The notes: generated by a model from the letters alone, not told the origin. DNA of 50,062 bases from Pelagibacterium sp. (GCA_002723255.1 PBNW01000060.1:1-50062); one strand, 5' to 3'. Shown: positions 25,314-35,074, counted from the stretch's first letter. A program made the numbers and translations.

Positions 25314-26485
25314 AAATCACGGGGCTGAAGACGTTTGTCGCCAATGTGCAGCGAACCAATTTCGTTTTCGTCAAACTCTATACCGATGAAGGTTTTGAAG
25401 GGGTTGGCGAGGCGACGCTGGAATGGAAAACGCTCACGGTCGTCGCTGCGCTTGAAGAGCTCGAGCGCGTGGTGGTGGGGCGCGATCCGTTTGCCAGCGA
25501 TGCGCTGATCGAGGAGTTGCATCGCGACAGCTACTGGCGCACGGGAGCCGTTTTCCGAACGGCGCTGGGGGCGATCGATGCCGCCCTTCTCGATATCAAG
25601 GGCAAGGCGCTCAACGTGCCGGCCTATGAGCTTTTGGGCGGGCGTTATCGTGACCGCGTCAAGTGCTACGCCAATCATTGGTATTTCGGCGCAACGACCC
25701 CCGATCAGTACGCCGACCTGGCGCGCAAGGCGGTCGCGATGGGGTATGGCGCCCTGAAATGGGACCCCTTCGATGCCGCCGATCTGGAGATGACGCGGGC
25801 CGAGCGCGCCAAAACGATCGATATCGTTGCGGCCGTGCGCGAGGCCGTCGGACCGAACGTCGATCTCATGCTCGACGTTCACGGACGTCTCAACGTTCCC
25901 ACGGCCATCGCCATGTGTCGGGCGCTGGAGCCCTATGATCTCACCTGGATCGAAGAGCCTACACCGCCCGAAAACATCGATGCTCTGGCGCAGGTGCGCC
26001 GCGCCAGTCCGGTGCCCATTGCGGCCGGGGAGCGCTGGTACGAGCCGTCGCGGTTTGTCGAGGCCCTGCAGAAAGAGGCTGTCGATATCCTGCAGCCGGA
26101 CGTGTCCCATGCCGGGGGGTTGGCCGAAACCAAACGTATCGCCCACATGGCCCATGCCAGCCTGATTCCGGTGGCGCCGCACAATCCGGTCGGTCCGGTG
26201 ATGAACGCCATGACGCTTCACACAGCGATCGCCATTCCCAATTTCATGGTGTTCGAGACGGTGTCGGTGGACGTGCCCTGGCGCAAGACACTGGTCCGCG
26301 AAACGCTGCAATTTGAGGACGGTGCTCTGCTGGCGCCGACGGCGCCAGGGCTCGGTGTCGAGCTGATCGAAGAGGCCTGCGCGCAGTTTCCCTACGTCGC
26401 TACCGACGTTCCGCTGTTCAACGGGACGATCAATACAGCCGGCATCGCCGGCGGGGCGGCCACATTCGATAAAAGCGAAGACTGA
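25310..26485 (+). CDS. Galactonate dehydratase-like enolase superfamily enzyme
   Basis: 391 residues. Metal ligands D189, E215 and E241 and the acid/base pair H191 and H291 occupy the same spacing as D183, E209, E235, H185 and H285 of E. coli galactonate dehydratase (constant offset of six). K150 and D152 lie in ALKWDPF. The protein should therefore dehydrate an aldonic acid to a 2-keto-3-deoxy acid. The sugar configuration cannot be deduced. It is coupled to the iron alcohol dehydrogenase (ATGA at 25310) and is the last gene before the second IclR-controlled promoter. Confidence 0.92.
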   Translation: MKITGLKTFVANVQRTNFVFVKLYTDEGFEGVGEATLEWKTLTVVAALEELERVVVGRDPFASDALIEELHRDSYWRTGAVFRTALGAIDAALLDIKGKALNVPAYELLGGRYRDRVKCYANHWYFGATTPDQYADLARKAVAMGYGALKWDPFDAADLEMTRAERAKTIDIVAAVREAVGPNVDLMLDVHGRLNVPTAIAMCRALEPYDLTWIEEPTPPENIDALAQVRRASPVPIAAGERWYEPSRFVEALQKEAVDILQPDVSHAGGLAETKRIAHMAHASLIPVAPHNPVGPVMNAMTLHTAIAIPNFMVFETVSVDVPWRKTLVRETLQFEDGALLAPTAPGLGVELIEEACAQFPYVATDVPLFNGTINTAGIAGGAATFDKSED

Positions 26486-26511
26486 CAGCCCATCCCCGTG
26501 CGTCTGCGCAG

Positions 26512-26541
26512 TTGACAAGCGGGGATTTTTTGCACCATAGT
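26512..26541 (+). promoter_or_regulatory. Promoter of the importer/catabolic operon
   Basis: TTGACA at 26512-26517, 18-bp spacer, CATAGT (4 of 6 matches to TATAAT) at 26536-26541. The IclR element begins 7 bp further on, covering the expected start point. Leader of about 170 bp before the solute-binding gene. Confidence 0.6.
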
Positions 26542-26548
26542 TATCAGT

Positions 26549-26575
26549 AGAACTGGTTAAGTTCAAATATGAACT
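26549..26575. promoter_or_regulatory. IclR operator, site 2 (importer promoter)
   Basis: AGAACT-N5-AGTTCA-N4-TGAACT, the same three-half-site architecture and spacings as 23597-23623. The last two half-sites form a perfect dyad. It is placed 37 bp from the start of the TTGACA box, against 35 bp at site 1. Confidence 0.75.
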
Positions 26576-26722
26576 AAAATTGGTTTGCCACTTGGGAGAG
26601 TGGTTGCGCCGTGGAGGCGGCGGGAGCGGCCATTGCCCGCTCCGGCAGATATCGCCGAACGGTGATCTGGACGGCTCGGATATCGAGCCCAACTGGCGAA
26701 TGTTTCGCCCAGGGAGGAGAAC

Positions 26723-27949
26723 ATGACGATTTTCAGAAAGACCGCCGTCTTGGCGGCAAGTGCATCGACCCTGGCCATGATGGCCGGAACCGCGATGGCC
26801 GGGACGGTCACCTGGTGGTCCCCGAATTTCCATGCGCCAAGGGCCACCGAGCTCGTCGCGCAGTTCGAAGCCGAACATCCCGACATCGATATCGTGATCG
26901 AGGAGACGACTTCCGACGGTCTACCCCAGCGTGTCATCACGGCCCTGCAGTCGGGTTCGGCGCCCGACATCATCGATGTCCAGCACGGCTGGATTGCCGG
27001 ATATGCCCAGAACGGCCTGGTCATGCCGCTTGACGATATCATCAACGATCCGGACGATTTCATTCCCGCAGCGCTCGATTACGTGCGCTGGGAGGGCGAG
27101 ACCTATGGCCTTCCCTTCCGGGCCGAAGGTCTGGCGGTGATTTACAACCGCGGTCATTTCGAGGCGGCCGGGCTCGACCCCGACAGCCCGCCCCAGACAT
27201 GGTCCGAGCTGGTCGAGGCCGCGACCGCGCTGACCGGTGATGGCCAGTATGGCTTTGCGATCACCGGTGGTGGCGAGGTCGGCAACACGATCTTCCGGTC
27301 GCTGCCCTTCATCTGGATGAATGGCGGGTCGATCATCTCCGAAGACGGCTCAGAGGCGACCGTCAACCAGCCCGAGGCCGTCGAGGCCGTCAAATTCTAT
27401 ACCGACATGCTCGTCGAGCATGGGGTGTCTCCGTCCTCGACGCTCGAAAATGACGGCACGGCCAACCGTCGGCTGTTCATTGCCGAGGCCGTTTCGATGT
27501 ATCAGGCCGGCCAGTTCGATATTGCATCGATCGAACAGGAAAATCCTGATATCGACCTGGGCGTGATGGAAATGCCGCATCCGGAAGGTGCCAATACCTC
27601 CGCGATCCTTGGCGGCTGGAGCTTCATCGTTCCGACCGACGCCAACAATCCCGAGGAAGCCAAGATCTTCATCGAGTGGATGGCGCAGCCGGAAAACATG
27701 GGTGTTTACACCGACACCTTCCCGGCCCGTGAGTCGGCAATGGATATGGAGCGCTTCCAGGACCCGCAGCTGGCCCCCTATCGCGAAGTGCTGCCCTTTA
27801 CGCAGCCGGTGCCCACGCACCCGGCATGGGTACAGATCACGCAGGCCTATTTCGATGGCATCCAGCGGATTCTGATCGGACAGCAGGACGCTCAGGCCGC
27901 GATGGATGACGCGGCTCTCGATATCCAGGATCTCCTGGACCAGTACTGA
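26723..27949 (+). CDS. Sugar ABC transporter substrate-binding protein
   Basis: 408 residues. A signal peptide ends near residue 26 (...MAGTAMAG) and the mature part has the family 1 extracellular solute-binding fold: TVTWWSPNFHAPRATELVAQ, then VQHGWIAGYAQNGLVMPLDD and WSFIVPTDANNPEEAKIFIE. In the periplasm it would bind the island's substrate, usually a mono- or oligosaccharide or polyol in this CUT1 group. GGAGG lies 6-10 bp before the ATG. A strong hairpin follows the stop. It is the first gene after the second IclR-type operator. Confidence 0.93.
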   Translation: MTIFRKTAVLAASASTLAMMAGTAMAGTVTWWSPNFHAPRATELVAQFEAEHPDIDIVIEETTSDGLPQRVITALQSGSAPDIIDVQHGWIAGYAQNGLVMPLDDIINDPDDFIPAALDYVRWEGETYGLPFRAEGLAVIYNRGHFEAAGLDPDSPPQTWSELVEAATALTGDGQYGFAITGGGEVGNTIFRSLPFIWMNGGSIISEDGSEATVNQPEAVEAVKFYTDMLVEHGVSPSSTLENDGTANRRLFIAEAVSMYQAGQFDIASIEQENPDIDLGVMEMPHPEGANTSAILGGWSFIVPTDANNPEEAKIFIEWMAQPENMGVYTDTFPARESAMDMERFQDPQLAPYREVLPFTQPVPTHPAWVQITQAYFDGIQRILIGQQDAQAAMDDAALDIQDLLDQY

Positions 27950-27958
27950 GCCTTTCAA

Positions 27959-27987
27959 GGGATGCCGGCCTGGCTGGCCGGCATCCC
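27959..27987 (+). promoter_or_regulatory. Intercistronic hairpin after the solute-binding gene
   Basis: A perfect 12-bp stem (27959-27970 with 27976-27987) and five-base loop TGGCT. No T run follows, so it is not a classical terminator. Such hairpins commonly protect the abundant binding-protein mRNA and reduce expression of the downstream permeases. Confidence 0.7.
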
Positions 27988-28015
27988 GTTCCAATCAAAT
28001 CTGGAGCATGTCGTC

Positions 28016-28876
28016 ATGGGACGGATATCCCCGGGCCTTCTTTTTGCACTGCCGGCACTGATCGTGCTGACCATGCTGGTTGCCTACCCCGTCATGTATA
28101 CGGGTCTGCTCAGCGTCACCGATCAGCAGGGCAATTTCGTTGGCATCGATAATTTCCAGCGGGTCCTGGGGGCGCGCACCACGCCGATCGCCTTCACCAA
28201 CACCTTGTGGTGGGTCGGGGGCTCGGTCGTCCTTCAGGTCGTGCTCGGCACCGCAACGGCCATCCTTCTCAACGAGAAATTCCCCGGACGCGGCATCTTG
28301 CGCTCGATCGCCGTCATTCCATGGGTGGTGCCCGGCATCGTGGCGGCGCTGACCTGGGCATGGATGTTTCATACCGAGTTCGGCATCATCAACTACATGC
28401 TGACGGCGCCCGGCATCATCGATGAGCCGGTGGGCTGGCTCACCAATCCCGATACGGTGATGCCCGCAATGATCGCGATCAACGTCTGGAAGCTGTTTCC
28501 GTTCGTTTCCATCATGGTGCTCGCGGGCCTGCAATCGATCCCCAAGGATCTCTACGAAGCCGCGCGGGTCGACGGGTCCAACTTTCTCGACGAAACCTGG
28601 CATGTGACCCTGCCGCAGGTGCGTCCGGTCATCGTCGCCGTCACGCTGCTGCTGGTGATTTGGGCGCTCAACCACATCACGACGATCTACGCAATCACCC
28701 GAGGCGGCCCGGCCAATCTGACCCTGATCACGCCCATCCAGATTTTCCGTCTCGCCTTTGAATCGGTCCAGTTCAACCAGGCTGCCGCCTTGTCGGTCCT
28801 GTTCTTTGCAGCGGTGATGATCATCGTGGCCATCTACATCAGAGTGTCATCGGCCCGAGAGGAGAAGGCGCTGTGA
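28016..28876 (+). CDS. Sugar ABC transporter permease (MalF/UgpA type)
   Basis: 286 residues with six membrane helices. The cytoplasmic EAA loop, which docks the ATPase, is EAARVDGSNFLDETWHVTLP at about residues 181-200. The family start MGRISPGLLFALPALIVLT is at ATG 28016, nine bases after GGAG. The open frame before it covers the hairpin. It is coupled to the next permease by a GTGA overlap. Together they form the channel for the substrate bound by the protein encoded at 26723. Confidence 0.92.
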   Translation: MGRISPGLLFALPALIVLTMLVAYPVMYTGLLSVTDQQGNFVGIDNFQRVLGARTTPIAFTNTLWWVGGSVVLQVVLGTATAILLNEKFPGRGILRSIAVIPWVVPGIVAALTWAWMFHTEFGIINYMLTAPGIIDEPVGWLTNPDTVMPAMIAINVWKLFPFVSIMVLAGLQSIPKDLYEAARVDGSNFLDETWHVTLPQVRPVIVAVTLLLVIWALNHITTIYAITRGGPANLTLITPIQIFRLAFESVQFNQAAALSVLFFAAVMIIVAIYIRVSSAREEKAL

Positions 28877-29703
28877 AACGGTCCAAAGCAAGTCTTGCCC
28901 TGATCTATGTCTGTGCCGCGCTCGTGGCCGCGGTGTGCCTGTTCCCGTTCCTGTGGATGTGGATGTCGTCGATCAAGGAGTTGCGCGAACTTTACACCAT
29001 TCCCCCGGTGTGGTTCCCCGCGATGCCCACCCTGGAGAACTACCGCACGGTTCTGTTTGAATCCAATGTGCCGCGCTATTTCCTCAACAGCCTGATCATC
29101 TCGTTCGGCGCGACGGGGCTGGCGTTGTTCATCGCCATATTCGCCGCCTACGGGTTTGCGCGGTTCAAGTTCAGGGGCAAGACGTTTTACCAGTCCTTCG
29201 TTCTGATCGGTCAGCTTCTGCCCACGGCCGCCATCATCGTGCCGCTGTTTGTCACCCTGCGCACGCTGGGGCTGGTCAACACCTATCTGGGACTGATCCT
29301 GGTCTACATGATCATCACGCTGCCCTTGGCCGTGTGGATGCTCACGAGCTATTTCCGCTCGATCCCGGTCGAGCTCGAGGAGGCGGCCATCATCGACGGT
29401 TCCTCGCGCATCGGGGTCCTGTTCAGGATCCCCCTGCCGCTCTCGATCCCCGGGATCATCGCGGTGCTGGTCTATTCGTTCGTCACCACCTGGAACGAGT
29501 TCATCTTCGCGCTGACCTTTGCCACCGATTCCTCGGTCAAGACCCTGCCGATCGGGCTGGCCGAATTCACCACCGAGTTCAACACCGACTGGGGCGCGGT
29601 CATGGCGGCGTCCATGATCATGACGGTGCCCATCGCCGTGCTGTTTTTGTCCATGCAGCGCATGTTCGTCGGCGGCATGACGGCCGGAGCCACCAAGGGC
29701 TGA
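28873..29703 (+). CDS. Sugar ABC transporter permease (MalG/UgpE type)
   Basis: 276 residues with six membrane helices and the EAA loop EEAAIIDGSSRIGVLFRIPL at about residues 172-191. It starts with GTG at 28873, which overlaps the TGA of the first permease. It is the second half of the inner-membrane channel. The matching ATPase gene is at 30607, separated from it by an aldo/keto reductase gene, an arrangement that ties the enzyme to the transported compound. Confidence 0.92.
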   Translation: MKRSKASLALIYVCAALVAAVCLFPFLWMWMSSIKELRELYTIPPVWFPAMPTLENYRTVLFESNVPRYFLNSLIISFGATGLALFIAIFAAYGFARFKFRGKTFYQSFVLIGQLLPTAAIIVPLFVTLRTLGLVNTYLGLILVYMIITLPLAVWMLTSYFRSIPVELEEAAIIDGSSRIGVLFRIPLPLSIPGIIAVLVYSFVTTWNEFIFALTFATDSSVKTLPIGLAEFTTEFNTDWGAVMAASMIMTVPIAVLFLSMQRMFVGGMTAGATKG

Positions 29704-29741
29704 ACCGGCCAATTTCGAGACGTTTTGAGGAGTTCGCAACA

Positions 29742-30563
29742 ATGATCGCAACAACCGCCCATGGCATCCCCAAACTCGGGCTCGGCACGTTCGGGCGCAC
29801 GGGCGAGGACGGCGTTTCAGCCCTTCTCGATGCGCTTGAGATCGGGTATCGCCACATCGATACGGCGCAAAGCTACGATACCGAATCCAGCGTCGGCGAA
29901 GCGGTTCGCCGATCCGGGCTGGCGCGCTCGGAGGTCTTTATCACCACCAAGGTCGCCGATACCAACCTGGCCAGGGCCGATTTCCTGCCCTCGGTCGAAA
30001 AGAGCCTCGAGACCCTTGGCGTGGACGGGGTCGATCTGTTGCTGATCCATTGGCCATCGGACAAGGATGCGGTGCCTTTCGAGAATTACATGCTTGCCCT
30101 GGCGCACACACAGGAGAAGGGTTGGGCGAAACGCATAGGCGTTTCCAACTTTCCGATCGCCCTGCTCGAGAAGGCCGAGACGCTGCTGGGTGCCGGTGCC
30201 TTGAGCACCAACCAGGTGGAACTGCACCCTTTCCTTCAATCGCCCAAGCTCACGGCCTACGCCAAAGAAAAGGGCCTGCCGCTCACGGCCTATATGCCGC
30301 TGGCCAAGGGCAAGGTCAGCAAGGACGCCGTTCTGGAAAGAATTGGCGAAAAGCATGGCGTTACAGCCGCCGCGGTCTCTCTGGCCTTCCTGATGGCCGA
30401 GGGTCATGTCGTCATCCCCGCCTCGTCCAGTCCGGACCGTTTGCGGGAAAACATGACGGCGATCGGGGTCACGCTCGACGCCGACGATATGGCGGCGATC
30501 CGCGCGCTCGATCAGGGTGGCCGCATGATCGATCCCGACAAGGCGCCAAAATGGGACGATTGA
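29742..30563 (+). CDS. Aldo/keto reductase, 2,5-diketo-D-gluconate reductase-like
   Basis: 273 residues. The tetrad is D40 and Y45 in [14 protein letters not shown]70 in FITTKVA, H103 in LLLIHWP. The NADPH-binding C-terminal part has [15 protein letters not shown]. The subgroup reduces keto sugars, keto acids and methylglyoxal. Here, placed between the permeases and the ATPase of a sugar importer, it probably reduces a keto intermediate or product. TTTGAGGAG lies 8-10 bp before ATG 29742. The longer open frame upstream is an out-of-frame reading of the permease. Confidence 0.9.
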   Translation: MIATTAHGIPKLGLGTFGRTGEDGVSALLDALEIGYRHIDTAQSYDTESSVGEAVRRSGLARSEVFITTKVADTNLARADFLPSVEKSLETLGVDGVDLLLIHWPSDKDAVPFENYMLALAHTQEKGWAKRIGVSNFPIALLEKAETLLGAGALSTNQVELHPFLQSPKLTAYAKEKGLPLTAYMPLAKGKVSKDAVLERIGEKHGVTAAAVSLAFLMAEGHVVIPASSSPDRLRENMTAIGVTLDADDMAAIRALDQGGRMIDPDKAPKWDD

Positions 30564-30606
30564 ACGCCATTTCACACCAAGCCAACGCGACAGACGGGAA
30601 CTGACA

Positions 30607-31665
30607 ATGGGTACGGTATCGATAAAGGAAGCGCGAAAGGCGTACGGTGCGGTAGAGGTTCTGCACGGGGTCTCGCTCGACATAGCCGACGGGGAATTTG
30701 TCATACTGGTCGGCCCTTCGGGCTGCGGGAAATCCACGCTGCTGCGGATGATCGCCGGGCTCGAGGAGATTTCGGGCGGCACGGTTTCCATCGCGGATCG
30801 GGTCGTCAACGATCTGCCGCCCAAACAGCGCGACATCGCCATGGTCTTTCAGAGCTATGCGCTCTATCCGCACAAGACGGTCGCCCAGAATATGGGGTTT
30901 TCGCTCCATCTGGCGCGCACCCCCAAGGATGAGGTCGCACGGCGGGTTGATGATGCAGCGCGTATCCTGGGGCTCGAAAAGCTGCTCGATCGCTACCCGC
31001 GCCAACTCTCGGGCGGGCAGCGTCAGCGCGTGGCCATGGGCCGGGCCATCGTTCGCGACCCCGAAGTGTTTTTGTTCGATGAGCCGCTTTCGAACCTGGA
31101 TGCGAAATTGCGCGTTGCCATGCGCACCGAGATCAAGGCGCTTCATCAGCGGCTGGGGACCACGACGATCTACGTCACCCACGATCAGATCGAAGCGATG
31201 ACCATGGCCGACAGGATCGTGGTTATGCATGACGGCATTGTCGAGCAGATCGGCACCCCGCTCGAACTCTACGACGAACCGGCCAATCTGTTTGTCGCCG
31301 AGTTCATCGGTTCGCCGGCCATGAACATCGTCGAAGGCCGCATCACCGATGGCCAATTCGTCGCGCGCGATGGGACGACCGTTCCTCTGGGCCAGACGCG
31401 CGGCGCGGTCGAGGGCCAGGCGGTCAAGCTGGGCATCCGGCCGGAAGATCTGATTCTTGACGATGCCGGTCTGGCCGGCACGATCATTACGATCGAACCG
31501 ACCGGCTCGGAAACCCACGTCACACTCACCGTTGCGGGGACCGATATCAGCGGGGTGTTCCGCGAGCGCATTTCGAACCGTCCGGGCAGCGCGTTGCCAG
31601 TGCGGTTCAATTCCGACAGGTTGCATCTTTTCGATGCCGAAACCGGCGTCAGGCTCAGCGCGTGA
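30607..31665 (+). CDS. Sugar ABC transporter ATPase (UgpC/MsmK type)
   Basis: 352 residues. Walker [10 protein letters not shown] is at 36-44, Q-loop [10 protein letters not shown], signature [14 protein letters not shown] from 134, Walker B FLFDEP with D158 and E159, and H-loop [11 protein letters not shown]. The C-terminal TOBE region (from ~250) ends [15 protein letters not shown], the UgpC-type arrangement. It powers the two permeases encoded at 28016-29703. It lies 43 bp after the reductase and 7 bp before the next gene. Confidence 0.95.
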   Translation: MGTVSIKEARKAYGAVEVLHGVSLDIADGEFVILVGPSGCGKSTLLRMIAGLEEISGGTVSIADRVVNDLPPKQRDIAMVFQSYALYPHKTVAQNMGFSLHLARTPKDEVARRVDDAARILGLEKLLDRYPRQLSGGQRQRVAMGRAIVRDPEVFLFDEPLSNLDAKLRVAMRTEIKALHQRLGTTTIYVTHDQIEAMTMADRIVVMHDGIVEQIGTPLELYDEPANLFVAEFIGSPAMNIVEGRITDGQFVARDGTTVPLGQTRGAVEGQAVKLGIRPEDLILDDAGLAGTIITIEPTGSETHVTLTVAGTDISGVFRERISNRPGSALPVRFNSDRLHLFDAETGVRLSA

Positions 31666-31672
31666 GGCAAAA

Positions 31673-32431
31673 ATGACTGCGATCTATCCCGATCTTGACG
31701 GCAAGACCGTCCTCGTGACCGGCGGTGCCAGTGGCATCGGCGCCGCCATTGTGCGCGCCTTTGCCGCCCAGGGCGCCCATGTCGGTTTTTTCGATATCGA
31801 CCGGGCCGAAGGCGAAGCGCTCGAGAGCCAGCTAAGCGGGTCGGGTCAGACGGCGCGATTTTTCGCCGTGGACATCACAGACATTGCCGCCCTGCGCAAA
31901 GGCATCGCCGATCTGCGGAGCGCGTTGGGCCCGATAGCGATCCTGATTAACAACGCCGCACGCGACGACCGCCACCCGGCGCTCGATGTCACGCCCGAGG
32001 ACTTCGACGCCTTAATGGCAGTCAATTTCCGCCACCAGTTCTTTGCCTCCCAGGCGGTGATCGAAGACATGCGCGGACTGGGCGGGGGATCGATCATCTG
32101 CATGAGCTCGATTTCCTGGTTGGCCGGTTTTGGCGGCATGCCGCTCTATACGGCCGCAAAGGCAGGCATACTGGGCCTTGTCAAATCCCTGGCCCGCGAT
32201 TTCGGCCCCGATGATATCCGGGTCAACGCCATTTCTCCGGGATGGATCATGACCGAACGGCAGATCGAGAAATGGCTCACGCCCGAGGCCGATGCCATGC
32301 GCGAGGACCGTCAGGCTCTCAAGCGCCGGCTCATGCCCGACGACATCGCGCGGCTGGCGCTGTTCTTATGCTCAGAGGACGCCTCGGCAATCACCGGTCA
32401 GAACCATATCGCTGACGGCGGCTGGATCTGA
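31673..32431 (+). CDS. Short-chain dehydrogenase/reductase, first copy in island
   Basis: 252 residues of a classical SDR. The cofactor motif TGGASGIG is at 16-23, NNAA at 93-96, and the catalytic residues are N118, S146, Y159 and K163 (YTAAK). The C-terminal ITGQNHIADGGWI is typical. D41 after the second strand (FFDID) predicts NAD+ preference. It probably oxidises the imported sugar or a hydroxy-acid intermediate. ATG 31673 is 7 bp after the ATPase stop. The longer open frame upstream is a shadow of the ATPase. Confidence 0.92.
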   Translation: MTAIYPDLDGKTVLVTGGASGIGAAIVRAFAAQGAHVGFFDIDRAEGEALESQLSGSGQTARFFAVDITDIAALRKGIADLRSALGPIAILINNAARDDRHPALDVTPEDFDALMAVNFRHQFFASQAVIEDMRGLGGGSIICMSSISWLAGFGGMPLYTAAKAGILGLVKSLARDFGPDDIRVNAISPGWIMTERQIEKWLTPEADAMREDRQALKRRLMPDDIARLALFLCSEDASAITGQNHIADGGWI

Positions 32432-32469
32432 CGGCGCCGACAGACACACATTTAGAGGAAAGGCACGCC

Positions 32470-33222
32470 GTGCAAGCTCCATCGGAAATCAAGGACATAA
32501 CACGTCCCGCCAAACACATCTGCGACGCACTGGCAACAATCGGATCGGCGACGGCCAGCAGCGAACTCTCTTTCATGGGCATTCGAAACCCGCATATGCG
32601 CGGACCCAATGCGCTGCGCCAGGGCTATTCGGTTGCCGGACCCGCCCTTACCCTTCAATGCATGCCCAAGCGCGAAGACATCTATGGCGCGGGGGAATAC
32701 GAGAACCCCGAACTGCAGCTGCATCGCCACGTGCTCTATCCCGCGCAGGCGGGGGACATGGTCGTTGTCGATGCGCGCGCCGATATGGCGAGCGGAATCT
32801 TTGGCGAAATGATGCTGACATTCCTGGCCGGTCGCGGCGGCTCGGGCATCGTCGTCGATGGCTGCATCCGCGATTCGGCCAAGGCAAAGGAACTCGATCT
32901 GGGCATCTGGGTGCGGGGCGTGACGCCCAATTATCACGCCCAGACCGAAATCATTCCCTTTGCCGTCAACGTGCCGGTGGCGTGCGGCAATGTTCTGGTC
33001 ATGCCCGGAGACATCATTGTCGCCGATGACGACGGCGTCGTCTCGGTGCCCGTCGCCATGGCCGAGGAACTGATCGAGCGCTGCAGCCATCACGTTGAGT
33101 GGGAGGAGTTTTCGCGCCTTCGCCTCTCGCAGGGCGGCGACCTGCGTAAATATTACCCCTTGAGCGAAGCGGCCGAAGACGAATATCGCGCCTGGAAAGC
33201 CGCGCAGGGCGCCAAGGGCTGA
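32470..33222 (+). CDS. RraA-like aldolase/decarboxylase family protein
   Basis: 250 residues. It has the RraA/DlpA fold: GEMM (112-115), GSGIVVDGCIRDSAK with R134 and D135, and DDDGVVSVP near 200. In class II HMG/CHA aldolases, this R-D pair and an acidic residue hold the metal and pyruvate enolate, so retro-aldol cleavage releasing pyruvate or decarboxylation of an oxaloacetate-like acid is predicted, rather than RNase E inhibition. It starts with GTG at 32470, eight bases after AGAGGAAA. In this island it is the best candidate for the C-C cleaving step, since no other aldolase is present. Confidence 0.88.
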   Translation: MQAPSEIKDITRPAKHICDALATIGSATASSELSFMGIRNPHMRGPNALRQGYSVAGPALTLQCMPKREDIYGAGEYENPELQLHRHVLYPAQAGDMVVVDARADMASGIFGEMMLTFLAGRGGSGIVVDGCIRDSAKAKELDLGIWVRGVTPNYHAQTEIIPFAVNVPVACGNVLVMPGDIIVADDDGVVSVPVAMAEELIERCSHHVEWEEFSRLRLSQGGDLRKYYPLSEAAEDEYRAWKAAQGAKG

Positions 33223-33246
33223 TCCTCCAGTCATCGGAGACGATTT

Positions 33247-33744
33247 ATGTATCGCAACATGAACGGTTCGACGCACGTGCTGGCCGCTGCCGAAATTGCC
33301 GTGCCCGCCATCCCCGAGGACGAGCGCGTCTGGGTGCCGCAGGCCGAGGGCGTGTGGTTTCGCCCGCTCATGCTCAACACGCTGGCGGGGCAGTGGTGCA
33401 ATCTTTTGCGGGTGCGGCGCTCTGGCGTGCTCTCGCGTCACCTGCACCCCAATCCTGTGCATGGCTATGTCATCAAGGGACGCTGGCACTATCTCGAGCA
33501 CGACTGGGTCGCCGAGACCGGTTCGTACGTCTTTGAACCGCCCGGCGAAATCCATACGCTCGTGGTGCCGGAAGACTGCCCGGAAATGATCACGTTCTTC
33601 AACATCACCGGCTCGATGATCTATCTCGATTCCGACGACAGGCACACGGGATATGAAGACGTGTTCTCCAAGATCGACATGTGTCGCGAACACTATGAAT
33701 CGGTGGGACTGGGCGCTGACTACCTCGACCGGTTCATACGTTGA
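33247..33744 (+). CDS. Cupin of the 2,4'-dihydroxyacetophenone dioxygenase family
   Basis: 165 residues. Single cupin barrel with the family blocks WVPQAEGVWFRPL, LLRVRRSGVLSRHLHP and GYVIKGRWHYLEHDW. Candidate Fe ligands are H65 and H67 (H-x-H) with H103 in GEIHTLVV. The founding enzyme cleaves the C-C bond next to a hydroxymethyl ketone using O2. The motif set is well kept, so an oxygen-dependent cleavage of an alpha-hydroxyketone is plausible, though many homologues are untested. It is 24 bp after the RraA-like gene, and the next start lies just after its stop. Confidence 0.85.
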   Translation: MYRNMNGSTHVLAAAEIAVPAIPEDERVWVPQAEGVWFRPLMLNTLAGQWCNLLRVRRSGVLSRHLHPNPVHGYVIKGRWHYLEHDWVAETGSYVFEPPGEIHTLVVPEDCPEMITFFNITGSMIYLDSDDRHTGYEDVFSKIDMCREHYESVGLGADYLDRFIR

Positions 33745-33752
33745 GCCCGACG

Positions 33753-34514
33753 ATGGCAACCGATCCGGTCAGCTTTTCATGGGCGCAGGAGTGGTATGGC
33801 GGCCGTCGCGTCCTGGTGGTGGGCGGCAGCTCGGGGATTGGCGCGGCGATCGCGCGCGGGTTTGTCGCGGCCGGGGCCGATGTCACCGTCACCGGCGTCA
33901 GCGACCGGGAAGTCGAAGCCCTGTCGTCCGATCCTCAACTGTCCAGCGCGGCCGCCATGACGCTCGATGTGCGTGATGGCGCAGCTGTCGAAGCCGAGAT
34001 CGGGGCTATGGGCGCGCTCGATTGCCTCGTCAATTGCGCCGGGATCATCCGGCGCGGCGAAGAGCTCGACCCGGCGGTTTTCGCCGAAATTGTCGAGGTC
34101 AACCTTAACGGTTCCATGCGCTGCTGCGCGGCGGCGCGGCCCGCTTTGGCCAGATCGCCGACCGGGGCCATTCTCAACATGGCTTCAATGCTTTCGTTTT
34201 TCGGAGGCGGGCTTGTGCCCGGATATGCGGCCAGCAAGGGCGGCATCGCGCAACTGACCAAGTCGCTGGCCATTGCCTATGCGTCCGACGATATCCGCGT
34301 CAACGCCGTGGCGCCCGGCTGGATCGCAACGCCTCTTACCCAGGGTCTGCGCGACGACCCCGAACGCTCCCGCACCATTCTCGAGCGCACGCCGATGGGG
34401 CGATGGGGTCAGCCTCACGATGTGGCCAGCGCGGCCCTGTTTCTATGCTCGCCGGCTGCCGCCTTCATCACCGGCGCTATCGTCACCGTCGATGGCGGCT
34501 ATTCCGCCATGTAG
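33753..34514 (+). CDS. Short-chain dehydrogenase/reductase, second copy in island
   Basis: 253 residues. Cofactor loop GGSSGIG at 24-30, NCAG at 94-97, catalytic S145, Y158 and K162 (YAASK), end FITGAIVTVDGGYSAM. It is clearly different from the SDR at 31673, so each probably acts on its own intermediate. I choose ATG 33753. A TTG at 33741 would give four more residues (MSPT) and overlap the cupin stop. No strong ribosome site is seen for either, suggesting translational coupling. Confidence 0.9.
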   Translation: MATDPVSFSWAQEWYGGRRVLVVGGSSGIGAAIARGFVAAGADVTVTGVSDREVEALSSDPQLSSAAAMTLDVRDGAAVEAEIGAMGALDCLVNCAGIIRRGEELDPAVFAEIVEVNLNGSMRCCAAARPALARSPTGAILNMASMLSFFGGGLVPGYAASKGGIAQLTKSLAIAYASDDIRVNAVAPGWIATPLTQGLRDDPERSRTILERTPMGRWGQPHDVASAALFLCSPAAAFITGAIVTVDGGYSAM

Positions 34515-34536
34515 CCCGAAAATCAAGGACATCCCA

Positions 34537-35016
34537 ATGCGCCCCACCGATCCCACGCTCGAAGAGCTGATCTCCCAACACCAGAGCCTCGTTCTCGAGC
34601 ACTTCGATTATGCGATCGCCTGGGCTATCGGCGCGCATATCCGCGATGTTGCAACACGCCAGAGCATGCCGATTGCCATTGAAGTCTCCCATGGCAATGC
34701 TCCGGTCTTTCTGGCGCTCATGCCCGGATCCACGCCCGACAATATCGATTGGGTGCGGCGCAAGCGGGCTGTGGCGGTGCGCTTTCACAAGAGCTCGCTC
34801 TATATGCGCATCGAGGCCCAGCAAAAGAACTGGGATTTTTCCAAGCGCTGGCGCATTCCCGAGGCCGACTATGTCGCCAGCGGGGGCAGCATTCCCATCA
34901 CCGTGCGCTCCGCAGGCGTTGTCGGGGCGGCCACTGTCAGTGGTCTGACCGATGTTGCCGATCACGCCCTGGTGGCCGATGCGCTCAGGGCCGTGCAAGC
35001 GGGCGGTAAGTCCTGA
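34537..35016 (+). CDS. UPF0303/haem-degrading HbpS-like domain protein
   Basis: 159 residues. The sequence matches the UPF0303 branch of the HbpS/GlcG-like (DUF336) fold: LVLEHFDYAIAWAIGAHI, PIAIEVSHGNAPVFLALMPG, then GGSIPITVRSAGVVGAATVSG. The best-studied relative binds or degrades haem, but GlcG-like proteins often occur in catabolic operons for small acids with unknown roles. AAGGA is 9-13 bp before ATG 34537. It lies 22 bp after the second SDR, in the same operon. Confidence 0.85.
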   Translation: MRPTDPTLEELISQHQSLVLEHFDYAIAWAIGAHIRDVATRQSMPIAIEVSHGNAPVFLALMPGSTPDNIDWVRRKRAVAVRFHKSSLYMRIEAQQKNWDFSKRWRIPEADYVASGGSIPITVRSAGVVGAATVSGLTDVADHALVADALRAVQAGGKS

Positions 35017-35074
35017 AGGTCAATCGTACCGGCCACCCCGGTCAATCATTCAACCCCATTTAGAGGAGCCACCA

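Noticed and set aside
31457-31672. Upstream extension of the first SDR frame
   Set aside because: It reads the ATPase gene in another frame. ATG 31673 starts the normal SDR N-terminus.
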